From the NCBI RefSeq assembly GCF_007845645.1, contig NZ_VCQV01000023.1, positions 26,884 to 90,883 of the forward strand: a stretch of 64,000 nt of DNA, given 5' to 3'. This document shows, piece after piece, positions 9,251 through 17,340 of the stretch; the stretch's first letter is position 1; every line of letters begins with the position of its first letter. The notes beneath the pieces were generated by a model. That model saw only the letters and a program-made list of their open reading frames with translations. It was not told where the DNA came from and ran no database searches. Both the position numbers and the translations under genes were made by a program. This DNA comes from Leekyejoonella antrihumi (GTDB lineage Bacteria > Actinomycetota > Actinomycetes > Actinomycetales > Dermatophilaceae).

Positions 9251-9280
9251 ATCTATTCACACAGTGAATAGATCTGTCAA
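9251..9280 (-). promoter_or_regulatory. PadR promoter with embedded operator palindrome
   Basis: A perfect 10-base dyad ATCTATTCAC-ACA-GTGAATAGAT spans 9251-9273. On the minus strand a consensus -35 TTGACA (9280-9275) is followed after 17 bases by a weak -10 AATAGA (9257-9252). That places transcription start at or next to the PadR ATG (9244), giving a leaderless message. The operator therefore covers the spacer and -10. Confidence 0.75.
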
Positions 9281-9413
9281 CGGGTCACCACCACCGCCAC
9301 CATCCACCCGCTGGGCCAATACCGCCTGTGCCAATACCCGCTGTGTCAAGAGATACCCGCCCAGTTGTCGAGCGAAGAGCACAACTCGAGGGAGCCAGTG
9401 GGCGACCCGCGGG

Positions 9414-10406
9414 TCACCGCAGCGGGCGGTGAGTCCGGCGCCTCGAGGTCGGCCAGTAGCACAGCGCAAGGAGAGCCAGCAGCGGGGCGGCGTTCACATC
9501 GGTCGCGGTCCCGGTGGCGATCTCGCCGAAGTCCTGTGCGACGACCCAGATCACCAGGGACAGGGCGATGGCAAGGACCAGGCCCGGACGGGTCAGCGAG
9601 GGGACGAAGAGACACCCGGCGATGAGCAACAGGCAAACGGCAAGCACGATCGACGCTGCCAGCCCGCGACCGGCGAGCAGGTCGGCGCCCCAGGTATTGA
9701 TGCTCCGGATCCAGTGCGGTTCGCCGTCGGCCATCCCGGCCACGGTGTCGTGCATTGCACCGGCCGCCCGGTTGGCGGGCAGCAGGGTTTCGATCGCGAA
9801 CCACGCCCACAGGACCACCCACAGGCCGAGCGCGCCGAACCTGCCCAGTGGACTGTCCGTGGCCACGCTCCGCGGCGCCGAGCCCTCAGGCGCCGATCGG
9901 CGCGGCCAGAGCAGGACGGCGATCACGGCATACAGCAGGGCGCCGCCGGGCAGGCCGTCCAGCAGGGACACCGGGCCGATCAGGATGCCTCCGAGGCCCT
10001 CTCCCATCCACCAGACCGACAGGGCCCAGGCGATGGACACGACCAGCGCGGGCTTGCGAGTCCGGCGCCACAGCAGTCCCAGGGCGATCACCAACTGCAG
10101 CGAGGCGAACGCGGCGTTCAACAGCACGAGGTGATGCGACATCAGGGTCGCGGACCAGTCGATCGGGCCTCGCACCCAGCCCGGGTTGCCGGCCGCCGTG
10201 GGGCGAATGATGTCGTGCGGGAACGCCTTGGTGAACATGTAGGGCTGGTACTGCAACGCCGCATCGACCAGCCACGCCAGTCCGAGCAGGCAGGTCAGCC
10301 ACCCTCGCCAACTGCCCGACGCGCGTATACGGCCCGACGCGCGTACACCGCCCGCCGCACCGGTGCTGTCCACGGTGCCACCCGGTGCCGAACGCGTCTG
10401 CTGCAT
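9414..10406 (-). CDS. Polytopic membrane protein of unknown function
   Basis: A 330-residue hydrophobic protein with about eight predicted membrane helices and a conserved-looking block YMFTKAFPHDIIRPTAAGNP after helix 1. I do not recognise a functional family. The start at 10406 (MQQTRSAPGG) is preceded by a GAAGAG site and removes 68 implausible upstream residues; GTG two codons earlier is possible. It ends near the PadR operon and lies downstream of a metallo-beta-lactamase-fold gene with a 100-base gap. Confidence 0.65.
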   Translation of the reverse strand: MQQTRSAPGGTVDSTGAAGGVRASGRIRASGSWRGWLTCLLGLAWLVDAALQYQPYMFTKAFPHDIIRPTAAGNPGWVRGPIDWSATLMSHHLVLLNAAFASLQLVIALGLLWRRTRKPALVVSIAWALSVWWMGEGLGGILIGPVSLLDGLPGGALLYAVIAVLLWPRRSAPEGSAPRSVATDSPLGRFGALGLWVVLWAWFAIETLLPANRAAGAMHDTVAGMADGEPHWIRSINTWGADLLAGRGLAASIVLAVCLLLIAGCLFVPSLTRPGLVLAIALSLVIWVVAQDFGEIATGTATDVNAAPLLALLALCYWPTSRRRTHRPLR

Positions 10407-10506
10407 CGTGACCAGCTCTTCTTGGAGATCGGAATGGAGTTGCCTGGAGGGCGACCTGTTATCGAATGTACTTCGAAGCCACGCCGCTTCCGGATGGGCG
10501 GCGCGG

Positions 10507-11301
10507 TCAGGCATGACCTCGGCGCCCGACGGCGACCTGGGCGCCGTGGTCCCGCAGCAGCCAGTCCCGGCCGTATGCCGTGTCGGGACCAAGGCGCGGA
10601 TCGTCCTCACCGCCGCCGGATTCCAGTGCCCTCAGGTAGTCGCGATCAAGCGCGAGCCGGCGACGCAACTCCTGCGCATCGCCGGCGGCTCCGTGTCCGG
10701 GCACCACCAGCCGGGCGCCGGTCGAGGCGAGGTCGCTCAGGCGGTCGAGCCCCTCGGCATACGCGGCGACGGGATCGGGTGAATCGAGGTCGAGCAGCGG
10801 AATCTCGACGTCGGAGAGCATGTCGCCCGCGACGAGCACCCCGGCGCCCTCGACGAGCAGCGCCACGTGCCCGGGGGCGTGCGCCTGGTGCTCGACGAGG
10901 TGCACGCGCGGTCCCACCCACGGCAGCGTGCGGGGTCCGTCCGGCAGGGGAGTGAGGTCGCCGAGCAGGTCGAGCGGTGCGCCCGGTGCAAGGTCGCCGG
11001 CCTTGCCGCGTGCGTCCTCGAGATCGGTGTGGATGTGTTCGACGCAGGTCCGGGATGCGAATCTCGGTGCAGTGCCGAAGGCTTCGTGCCAGAGCACGTG
11101 ATCCCAGTGTGGGTGGGTGGCGAACCCGGCGGCGACGACCAGGCCACGCGTATGCAGCTCGCTCGCCAGATCGGTGAGGTCGGCTCCGCTGATGCCGGGG
11201 TCGATCAGGAGGACGCCGTCGTCGCCGAGCACGATCACGGCATTACTGAGGCAGAACGCGCTCTGGCGCACGAGCACGCCGGGCGCAACTTCGCGGAGCA
11301 T
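10507..11301 (-). CDS. Metallo-beta-lactamase-fold hydrolase
   Basis: A 264-residue MBL-fold protein with the metal motif THPHWDHVLWH, later ligands in HAPGH and VAGDMLSD, and a C-terminal VVPGHG. These ligate two metal ions in glyoxalase II-like hydrolases. The ATG at 11301 follows a GTG-ACG-ACC segment; ten upstream in-frame residues are less likely. No signal peptide is visible, so it is cytoplasmic. Substrate unknown; it may be cotranscribed with the downstream membrane protein. Confidence 0.75.
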   Translation of the reverse strand: MLREVAPGVLVRQSAFCLSNAVIVLGDDGVLLIDPGISGADLTDLASELHTRGLVVAAGFATHPHWDHVLWHEAFGTAPRFASRTCVEHIHTDLEDARGKAGDLAPGAPLDLLGDLTPLPDGPRTLPWVGPRVHLVEHQAHAPGHVALLVEGAGVLVAGDMLSDVEIPLLDLDSPDPVAAYAEGLDRLSDLASTGARLVVPGHGAAGDAQELRRRLALDRDYLRALESGGGEDDPRLGPDTAYGRDWLLRDHGAQVAVGRRGHA

Positions 11302-11371
11302 GGTCGTGACACTACGACAGCGGCGGAGCATACGGACGTGAAGGCGTCCGCCGCTGCTCGTACGACGACCG

Positions 11372-12100
11372 TCAGGACGTGCCCCGCGTCCGTCGGAGGA
11401 TCCCGATCGCGAGCACGGCGAGGGTAACTGCGCCCGTCACGGCGACCAGACGCTCGAAAAGGCCGGTGTAGCCCGCGTCCTGCGTCAGCACGCTGGCCAC
11501 CGCGAAGGCGGTGATCAGGACTGCGGTCCAGCGCGTCGGGCGCGCCCAGTTCTGCCAGCCGTGCGTGCGCCGCATCGCTGCGGCCAGGAAGAATGCGGCG
11601 ATCACGAGCAGCAGGAGGCCGATCGAGCTGATGGCGTTGTCGAGCTGTCCGCCGGTGTTGGACAGTTGCTGGGTGGGGGTGCATCCCGGGTCGGCCATCC
11701 GGCAGGCCAGCCTCTCGGCAGGAGAGAGCAGGTCACCGAGCCCGACGATGGACAGGGTGAGCAGGACGGCACCCGTCGATGCTCTCCAGCCACCGGTGCG
11801 CAGCGTCGGCCACACCGAACGCAATGCGAAGCCCATCGTGGCGGCGCCGCACAACGTCAGGACCACGACCAGGAACTCGCCGTGCGGCGCGGTGACCGCG
11901 GACATGTCGCTGATGGTGTGGGCGAGCACGCTGTAGCGCGGTCCCTGCCAGGACGCCGCGACGAGCCAGCTCGCGAGGAAGACCGCCTGGGCGACCAGGC
12001 CGAGCCATGCCCATCGCCGCACCGCGGCGCGACTCCCGGTCGAAGCGGCCGTCAGGCCGGCGCTTTCTCTATCGAGTTTTCGCACGGAAGAATTGCTCAT
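11372..12100 (-). CDS. DUF998-family membrane protein
   Basis: A 242-residue protein with six predicted membrane helices and the family block YSVLAHTISDMSAVTAPHG following the first helix. The DUF998 family has no established function. The ATG overlaps the stop of the NmrA-like gene (ATGA), so expression is coupled to it and possibly to the LysR-controlled oxidoreductase further upstream. Confidence 0.75.
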   Translation of the reverse strand: MSNSSVRKLDRESAGLTAASTGSRAAVRRWAWLGLVAQAVFLASWLVAASWQGPRYSVLAHTISDMSAVTAPHGEFLVVVLTLCGAATMGFALRSVWPTLRTGGWRASTGAVLLTLSIVGLGDLLSPAERLACRMADPGCTPTQQLSNTGGQLDNAISSIGLLLLVIAAFFLAAAMRRTHGWQNWARPTRWTAVLITAFAVASVLTQDAGYTGLFERLVAVTGAVTLAVLAIGILRRTRGTS

Positions 12101-12960
12101 CTTTGACGCTCCATTGGTTGGTCGCCGGCCAGCTCGGCGATGAACTGCTCAAGGGTCCGGGGCGGCCGGCCCAGCAGGGTGCGCAGCACCACGTCGTTCC
12201 CGCCGTGGAAGCCGTGGGTGTCATAGTCGGTGAACATGGCGGCCAGGCCATCGCGCTGTGGCCCGGGCGGCATCGCGTCGACGGCCCGAAGCGGCGGGAG
12301 ATCGACCGGCTCGACCGGCCGGCCGGCGTGGCGGCTCATCGCGACCGCGATCTGTTCGCGGGTGTAGGTGCCGGTGGCCAGCTCGAAGGTTCCCCCGACC
12401 AGGTCGTCACGGGCGAAGGCGTGGGCGGCCACCTCGGCCACGTCGCGAAAGTCGACGTAGGTCATGGCGGCGCGGCGCGACCAGGGCGCGGCGTAGATGC
12501 CGGTGTCCACCGCGGCCGGCCAGCTGCCGGTCAGCCCCTGAAGGTACATGGCCGGCTGCAGCACGGTGAACTCCATCCCGGAGTGGTAGAGCGCCTCCTC
12601 CACCGGGCGGGTGTCGGCGTGGTTCGCCAGTGACAGCGAGGGGTGGTAGACGCCGGAGTAGACGACGCGGCGTACACCGCGGGCGGCGGCCGTGGCGACG
12701 GCGCCGGTGCCGAGCGCGACAGTGTCCGGCGCGAAGGCCGGCAGGATGAGGAAGAGGCCGTCGACGCCGTCGAGGGCGGCGTCGAGACTGTCGGGGTCGC
12801 GCAGATCGGCGACCACGGTCTCGATCGCACCGCCGCGCAGGGCACGGTCGGTCTTGGCGGGGTCGTGCACGAGGGCGCGCACCTCGACGCCGTGCGCGGC
12901 GAGTGCGGGCACGATGTGGTGGGCGAAGTATCCGGTGGCTCCGGTGGCGAGGACCTTCAT
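12097..12960 (-). CDS. NmrA-like NAD(P)-binding oxidoreductase (atypical SDR)
   Basis: A 287-residue Rossmann protein with the N-terminal ATGATGYFAHHIVPAL dinucleotide motif and an NmrA/HSCARG-like body (VVADLRDPDSLDAALDGVDG). I prefer the ATG at 12960 because an AAAGGG ribosome site lies 9 bases upstream; an in-frame ATG three codons earlier overlaps that site. It belongs to the minus-strand run LysR, FAD oxidoreductase, NmrA-like, DUF998, suggesting a small inducible redox unit. Confidence 0.8.
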   Translation of the reverse strand: MKVLATGATGYFAHHIVPALAAHGVEVRALVHDPAKTDRALRGGAIETVVADLRDPDSLDAALDGVDGLFLILPAFAPDTVALGTGAVATAAARGVRRVVYSGVYHPSLSLANHADTRPVEEALYHSGMEFTVLQPAMYLQGLTGSWPAAVDTGIYAAPWSRRAAMTYVDFRDVAEVAAHAFARDDLVGGTFELATGTYTREQIAVAMSRHAGRPVEPVDLPPLRAVDAMPPGPQRDGLAAMFTDYDTHGFHGGNDVVLRTLLGRPPRTLEQFIAELAGDQPMERQR

Positions 12961-13018
12961 GGTCGTCATCCCTTTCGTGGATGTCCGATGAGCGTGTGGT
13001 GGTGTGGTCTAGGGGTGG

Positions 13019-14404
13019 TCAGCGAGGAAGGCCGCGCTGGAAGCGCAGCACCCGGCCGGGGTCGAGCGCCTCGGCAACAGCGGTGAGCCGGGCCAGCTCT
13101 GGTTCGCCGAACGCGGTGCCGGCGTCGGCCTGTCCCTCCCGGAAGGACGGCACGGACCGGCCGGGTGCGGTCGGTCCGATGGCGCCGGCAACCTCGGCGA
13201 GGACCTCGTCGACCCCGGCGCGAGCGGTGTCGTCGGGGGCGGCGGCCACCATGTGCACCAGGAATGGTGCCGGCGGCCGGCTGAGCACGCCCTCGCGGGC
13301 AGGGGCGGTGGTGGCGACGTGTCGCAGCTCGATCATGGTGAGACCGCGAGGCCGGCCGATCCGGGCGGCGTCGAACAGTGACCCGATCAGGTCGGCGGTG
13401 GGCATGTCGAGCCACCAGCCGTCGCCGCGAGCCGGGACACTGCTGGGTGGGTCGAGGTGAATCGCGGCCAGGGTCGCGGCGTCGGCTGGTCCGGTGGTGT
13501 CGATCACCGGCGATGCGACCGCGCGGACCGCGTCGCGCATCGCGGTTAGATCCTGCTCGCCGCCGGTAGTTGCGTAGCAGAGGTGAACGGCCACCTGATC
13601 GAGCAGCTCTGCCGGGAACGGTCCGGTCGGTGGGACGTGCAGCAGTGACAGGGTGCTGGTCAACGTGTCGGGGGCGCTGGTGAGGGCGTCGGTCCATGCC
13701 TGGGCCAGCCGGGGCAGGTCGCCGCCCGGCCACAGCAGGTATCCCGCCGACAGGTCACCGGGTGGGTGCAGGTCGATCTCCAGGGCGGTGGCGAGACCTA
13801 CTGGGCCCCCTCCGCGGAAGGCCCACAGGGCCTCGCGGTCCGCCGGGTCTGCGGCGTCGTCGGCGGCGCGGCGCAGGGTCCCTTCGCCGTCGACGTACTC
13901 GACGGCCCGCAGCGAGCCTGACGCGAGTCCGTGAGGTCGGACCAGCCAGCCGACGCCGCCGGCGAAGGTGTAGCCGGAGACCCCCACGGTGGGCGACGTG
14001 CCGCTGAGGGCGAGCAGTTCGTGGGACTCGGCGGCCTGCTGGACCCGCGACCAGGTGGTGCCGGCTCCGACGCGGGCGGTGCGCTCGGCAGGGTTCACGA
14101 CCACCTGGTCGAGCCGGGAGGTGTCGAGCAGTAGGAGGTCGTCGTTCAACGCGGTGCCCGAGCCGTGGCCGGTGGCCTGGACGACGACCCGGCGGCCCGC
14201 CTGTCGAGCCACGGCGACCGCGGCCGCGGCCTGCTCGGCCGTGTCAGGCTGCACGACGACTACCGGCCGCTGCAGGAAGCTGCTGTTGTGCGGTTGGGTA
14301 GCGGCCGCGTAGCCGGGGTCCGCGGGCTCGCGGACGAGGTCACTCGGCAGGGCACGGCGCAGCAGCCGAATCAGCTTGCTGGTGGCCAGAGCGTGCACGG
14401 GCAT
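13019..14404 (-). CDS. FAD-linked oxidoreductase (BBE/PCMH type)
   Basis: A 461-residue flavoprotein. The PCMH FAD-binding domain covers about residues 45-215 (VVVQATGHGSG has the His that in relatives bonds FAD covalently; GTSPTVGVSGYTFAGGVGW follows). A substrate domain comes next, then a C-terminal BBE-like end (ALDPGRVLRFQRGLPR). I do not see the second, Cys-based FAD linkage of bicovalent enzymes. It lies downstream of a LysR gene with an LTTR-like box between them, so it is the probable LysR target. Family members oxidise sugars, alcohols or natural products. Confidence 0.82.
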   Translation of the reverse strand: MPVHALATSKLIRLLRRALPSDLVREPADPGYAAATQPHNSSFLQRPVVVVQPDTAEQAAAAVAVARQAGRRVVVQATGHGSGTALNDDLLLLDTSRLDQVVVNPAERTARVGAGTTWSRVQQAAESHELLALSGTSPTVGVSGYTFAGGVGWLVRPHGLASGSLRAVEYVDGEGTLRRAADDAADPADREALWAFRGGGPVGLATALEIDLHPPGDLSAGYLLWPGGDLPRLAQAWTDALTSAPDTLTSTLSLLHVPPTGPFPAELLDQVAVHLCYATTGGEQDLTAMRDAVRAVASPVIDTTGPADAATLAAIHLDPPSSVPARGDGWWLDMPTADLIGSLFDAARIGRPRGLTMIELRHVATTAPAREGVLSRPPAPFLVHMVAAAPDDTARAGVDEVLAEVAGAIGPTAPGRSVPSFREGQADAGTAFGEPELARLTAVAEALDPGRVLRFQRGLPR

Positions 14405-14555
14405 GGTTGTTCCTTCCGGGGCTCAGGGAACGCTTTCGGGTGAGCGCGGGGGCGACGACGTCGGATGTCGTGCTCTGTTACGTGGTGCCCCGTTGCTGTG
14501 CCTACAAGGCAACCAGAGCCGAGCGCCGCGCGGAAACAACTATTCGGCATCGCTG

Positions 14556-14574
14556 GCATCGACGCCATCGATGC
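14556..14574. promoter_or_regulatory. Candidate LysR-type regulator box
   Basis: A perfect dyad GCATCGA-CGCCA-TCGATGC contains the ATC-N9-GAT / T-N11-A pattern of LysR-type sites. It lies between the LysR stop and the start of the FAD oxidoreductase, about 150 bases upstream of the latter. A further GGCATCG copy abuts it on the left. Confidence 0.5.
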
Positions 14575-14593
14575 CTGATCGCGGGTGCCCGAG

Positions 14594-15532
14594 TCAGGTG
14601 AGTCGCTGCGCTTCGGCGGTGATCCGGGTGCGCAGCCACCGGTGGGCGGAGTCTCCGGTTCGGCGCGGCGACCAGTACATCGCCTCCACGATGTCGCCGA
14701 TGTCGACCGGTGAGGCGTACAAGGCGAGGTGGGCCGGCCCGGCGACGAGGCGGGCCAGGCGCTCGGGCACAAACGACACCAGCTCCGTGCCGGGCAGCAG
14801 CAGCGGCGCGGCCACGAACGCCTCGGTGGTCACGTCGACGCGCAGCTCGATCCCCTGCTCCTGCAGCTTGCGCTCCAGGACGAAGGGCAGCTCGCCGGCA
14901 AACATCACGAACGGCAACCGCTGCAGCAGCTCCTGGTCGATCGGGGTGCCCGGTGTGGTCGCATCGAGCTCGACCCGACCAGCCAGCGCCTGCTGGTCGC
15001 GGTCGGCCACCAGGACGAAACGTTCGCGGTAGAGCAACTGCCGCTCAAGGTCGAGCATCGTCGTCGCGAACTCGGTCGGCAGCAGCGCGAGGTCGACTGA
15101 TCCTCGCCGCAACCCCTCGTCCAACCCGGCGCGGATCGGCACCAGCTGCAGCCGGACCCCTGGTGCTTCCCGCGCCAGATGGGTGAGCAGTGGACGAAGT
15201 AGGACGGTCGAGATGTAATCGCTCGCCGCCACCGTGAACGACCTTGCATCCGAGGCCGGCTCAAAGCCCTGCGGCGCCGAGACACAGCGCTCGACCGCAG
15301 CCATCGCCTCACGCACTGGTTCCACCAGCGCCTCGGCGAGGCTGCTCAAGTGATAGACCCGCCCCTCCCGGACCAGCAGCGGATCGTCGTAGTGACGTCG
15401 CAGCCGAGCCAAGGCAGCGCTCACCGCCGGCTGACCGAGCGACAGCCGTTCGGCCGCCCTGGTCACGTTGCGTTCCTCCAACAGCGCACTCAGCGTCGGC
15501 AGGAGGTTGAGATCAAACCCACCGATGCTCAC
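14594..15532 (-). CDS. LysR-family transcriptional regulator
   Basis: A 312-residue LTTR. The N-terminal winged helix is DLNLLPTLSALLEERNVTRA, followed by AERLSLGQPAVSAALARLRR; a periplasmic-binding-like effector domain runs from about residue 95. GTG start at 15532. It precedes the FAD oxidoreductase on the same strand rather than diverging from it. A weak dyad ACATACG...CGATATGT (15558-15588) lies upstream and could be an autoregulatory site. Sequence style is closest to NodD/PcpR-type LTTRs, effector unknown. Confidence 0.85.
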   Translation of the reverse strand: MSIGGFDLNLLPTLSALLEERNVTRAAERLSLGQPAVSAALARLRRHYDDPLLVREGRVYHLSSLAEALVEPVREAMAAVERCVSAPQGFEPASDARSFTVAASDYISTVLLRPLLTHLAREAPGVRLQLVPIRAGLDEGLRRGSVDLALLPTEFATTMLDLERQLLYRERFVLVADRDQQALAGRVELDATTPGTPIDQELLQRLPFVMFAGELPFVLERKLQEQGIELRVDVTTEAFVAAPLLLPGTELVSFVPERLARLVAGPAHLALYASPVDIGDIVEAMYWSPRRTGDSAHRWLRTRITAEAQRLT

Positions 15533-15735
15533 ATCGCAGGCCCATCGCCGGCGCCAGACATACGGCCCGACCAGGGAGGGCGATATGTGTCAGCCACCTC
15601 GGTGCCCTCGACTTCCTCTCACCCGGCGGGCGGCAGCTGATGCGATCTGCCCGGCAACACCCGCTTTGGCTCAACGCACGCGCTCCGCCAGGCCTTCAGC
15701 CTCCCATGAAAGAACGCGAAGTCCACCAGCGCCGA

Positions 15736-15960
15736 TCAGTGTGGGGTGTCGGTGACGGCGTCCAGAAGGCTCGTGAAGTCGCCCTGGCAGGGTCCGCAGG
15801 CCTTCAGATGCGCGGCTACTCCGGGCATCCGCTCGGCGGCGTCGAGTCCGGTCGAGACTAGGTCGACGTAAACCTCCAGCACCCGCATCGCCTCGTCGCA
15901 GCCGACGTCCGTGGGGTCGGTACTCAGAAACTCGTTGAAGGCCGATTGCCAGTCAGTCAT
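15736..15960 (-). CDS. Small zf-HC2-like anti-sigma factor
   Basis: A 74-residue protein with Cys in VGCDEAM and the HLKACGPC motif (His-x3-Cys-x2-Cys), the zinc-binding arrangement of ZAS anti-sigma factors, and no membrane helix. It starts 8 bases inside the end of the ECF sigma gene, so the two are translationally coupled. A soluble ZAS protein of this type releases its sigma factor when the zinc site is oxidised. The adjacent peroxiredoxin supports a redox trigger, by inference. Confidence 0.75.
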   Translation of the reverse strand: MTDWQSAFNEFLSTDPTDVGCDEAMRVLEVYVDLVSTGLDAAERMPGVAAHLKACGPCQGDFTSLLDAVTDTPH

Positions 15961-16594
15961 GGTGCTGTCCTTTCTGCGCGAGGTGCCCGGTCTCTGTGAG
16001 GTGCTTGCGGATCTTGCGTCGGGCGTCGAAGACGGCCTTGTAGACGGTGCCTCGGGTGATACCGAGCCGTGCGACGAGCGCGTCCAGCGGGATGCCCTCG
16101 ACGACGACATGGACGAAAATCTCCCGCTGGTACTCGGTCAGGTGGTGCGCTACCGCGAACTGGACCTCTCCGACGATCTCGGCGGCGGCGAGCGTCTCCT
16201 CCGGTGAGGCTCCGAACGCTGCCGGCAGCTGCGTCCAGTCCGGTTCGTCCCAGGACGTCTCGGCTCGTTGCCAGAAGTGGCGGCCGATTTTCGAGGACAC
16301 CTCGAGGATCACGAACTTGTAGGCCCAGGTGGTGAATCGGCTCTCACCGCGAAAGCTGTCGAGCCTGCGCAGGATGGACAGCAGAGCGTCGGACGCCGCC
16401 TGATGCGCGAGGTCGTCGAGCTCCGGCCCGCCCAGGCCGGTGCCCGCGGCGCGGCTGTGCGCGTGCCGCAGACCGACCCGCAGCAGCAGCCCGTGCAAGC
16501 GGGCCACCGCGTCGTCATGGGCCGGCCCGGACTCGCGCAGCGTCGCGAGCCATTGCGCGGAGTCGATGTCGGGTTCGGTGGCCACATCCCCCAT
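15953..16594 (-). CDS. ECF-type RNA polymerase sigma factor
   Basis: A 213-residue sigma-70 family protein. Region 2 is around LDDLAHQAASDALLSILRRL and FRGESRFTTWAYKFVILEV, and region 4 has LTEYQREIFVHVVVEGIPLD followed by a helix-turn-helix (LGITRGTVYKAVFDARRKI). ATG at 16594 has no obvious ribosome site, and the open frame extends to 16675 into the peroxiredoxin gene, so the start is uncertain. It directs polymerase to a small regulon and is paired with the zinc anti-sigma factor that overlaps its end. Confidence 0.85.
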   Translation of the reverse strand: MGDVATEPDIDSAQWLATLRESGPAHDDAVARLHGLLLRVGLRHAHSRAAGTGLGGPELDDLAHQAASDALLSILRRLDSFRGESRFTTWAYKFVILEVSSKIGRHFWQRAETSWDEPDWTQLPAAFGASPEETLAAAEIVGEVQFAVAHHLTEYQREIFVHVVVEGIPLDALVARLGITRGTVYKAVFDARRKIRKHLTETGHLAQKGQHHD

Positions 16595-16646
16595 CAGATC
16601 AGATCGGATCGACGGTGTCGTTCGAACCCGTGGCGCGGGGCCGTCG

Positions 16647-17126
16647 TCACGCCTCGCGAGGCATGCCGTCGACATACTCGATCAGCCCGACGACATCGGC
16701 CGGCACCAGACGTCCGATGGCGCCGGAGGAGTACACGCTCACCAGGATCCTGCCCGTGCGGTCCAGCACGAAACCCGTGGACTGCAGGTAGGCCGGATCG
16801 GGATTGACGAACGCGCCCGTTGCCTGAGCGATCTCGTGTGCGGAGGCGCCGAAGCCGATTGGGTAGCTGAGCTGGTGCTTGTCGGCCAGCTCCCGTGTGG
16901 TGTCCTCGTCATCGACGCTCAGCGCGACCACTTGCGCGCCGACCTTCTCCAACGAGGCCCGAGCGTGCTGGAACGCGCGGAGCTGGGCGTTGCAGTAGGG
17001 GCACCACGCGCCGCGGTAGAGGAGCACGACGCCGTACCGGCCGGCCAAGGCGTCCGGCAGCACCATGTCCCCGTGGGCGATCGTGTGAATCGGCAGCTGC
17101 GGAAAGACGGTTCCTGGCTCGAGCAT
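16647..17126 (-). CDS. AhpC/TSA-family peroxiredoxin (Prx-like)
   Basis: A 159-residue thioredoxin-fold protein. The active-site block LYRGAWCPYCNAQLRAF has Cys-x2-Cys where classical peroxiredoxins have a single peroxidatic Cys, so it may work as a Prx-like thiol oxidoreductase. ATG at 17126 was chosen over a longer open frame that lacks homology. It lies just upstream of, and may be cotranscribed with, the ECF sigma and anti-sigma genes, pointing to oxidative-stress signalling. Confidence 0.82.
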   Translation of the reverse strand: MLEPGTVFPQLPIHTIAHGDMVLPDALAGRYGVVLLYRGAWCPYCNAQLRAFQHARASLEKVGAQVVALSVDDEDTTRELADKHQLSYPIGFGASAHEIAQATGAFVNPDPAYLQSTGFVLDRTGRILVSVYSSGAIGRLVPADVVGLIEYVDGMPREA

Positions 17127-17340
17127 GACGGTGGCTCGCTTTCGTGGCGACGGATGTTCCCGCTCTGTTGGTGGCGCGGCGCATGGACTTCTTACCTCGC
17201 CGAACCCCGGGAGCGCTCGCGGTCCCACAGGCGATTCCCAGGCGCTTCTCGACAAACTCAGTAGCGGGCGATTGGTAAGAGCGGGACAGGCGCCGACACC
17301 AAACTGGTGACCAACTCACCGGATAGCTAAGGACCCCGCC

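Noticed and set aside
9243..10955. A 570-codon plus-strand open frame
   Set aside because: Low-complexity Arg/Gln/Pro translation antisense to a membrane protein and an MBL-fold gene, both of which have recognisable features; typical high-GC shadow.
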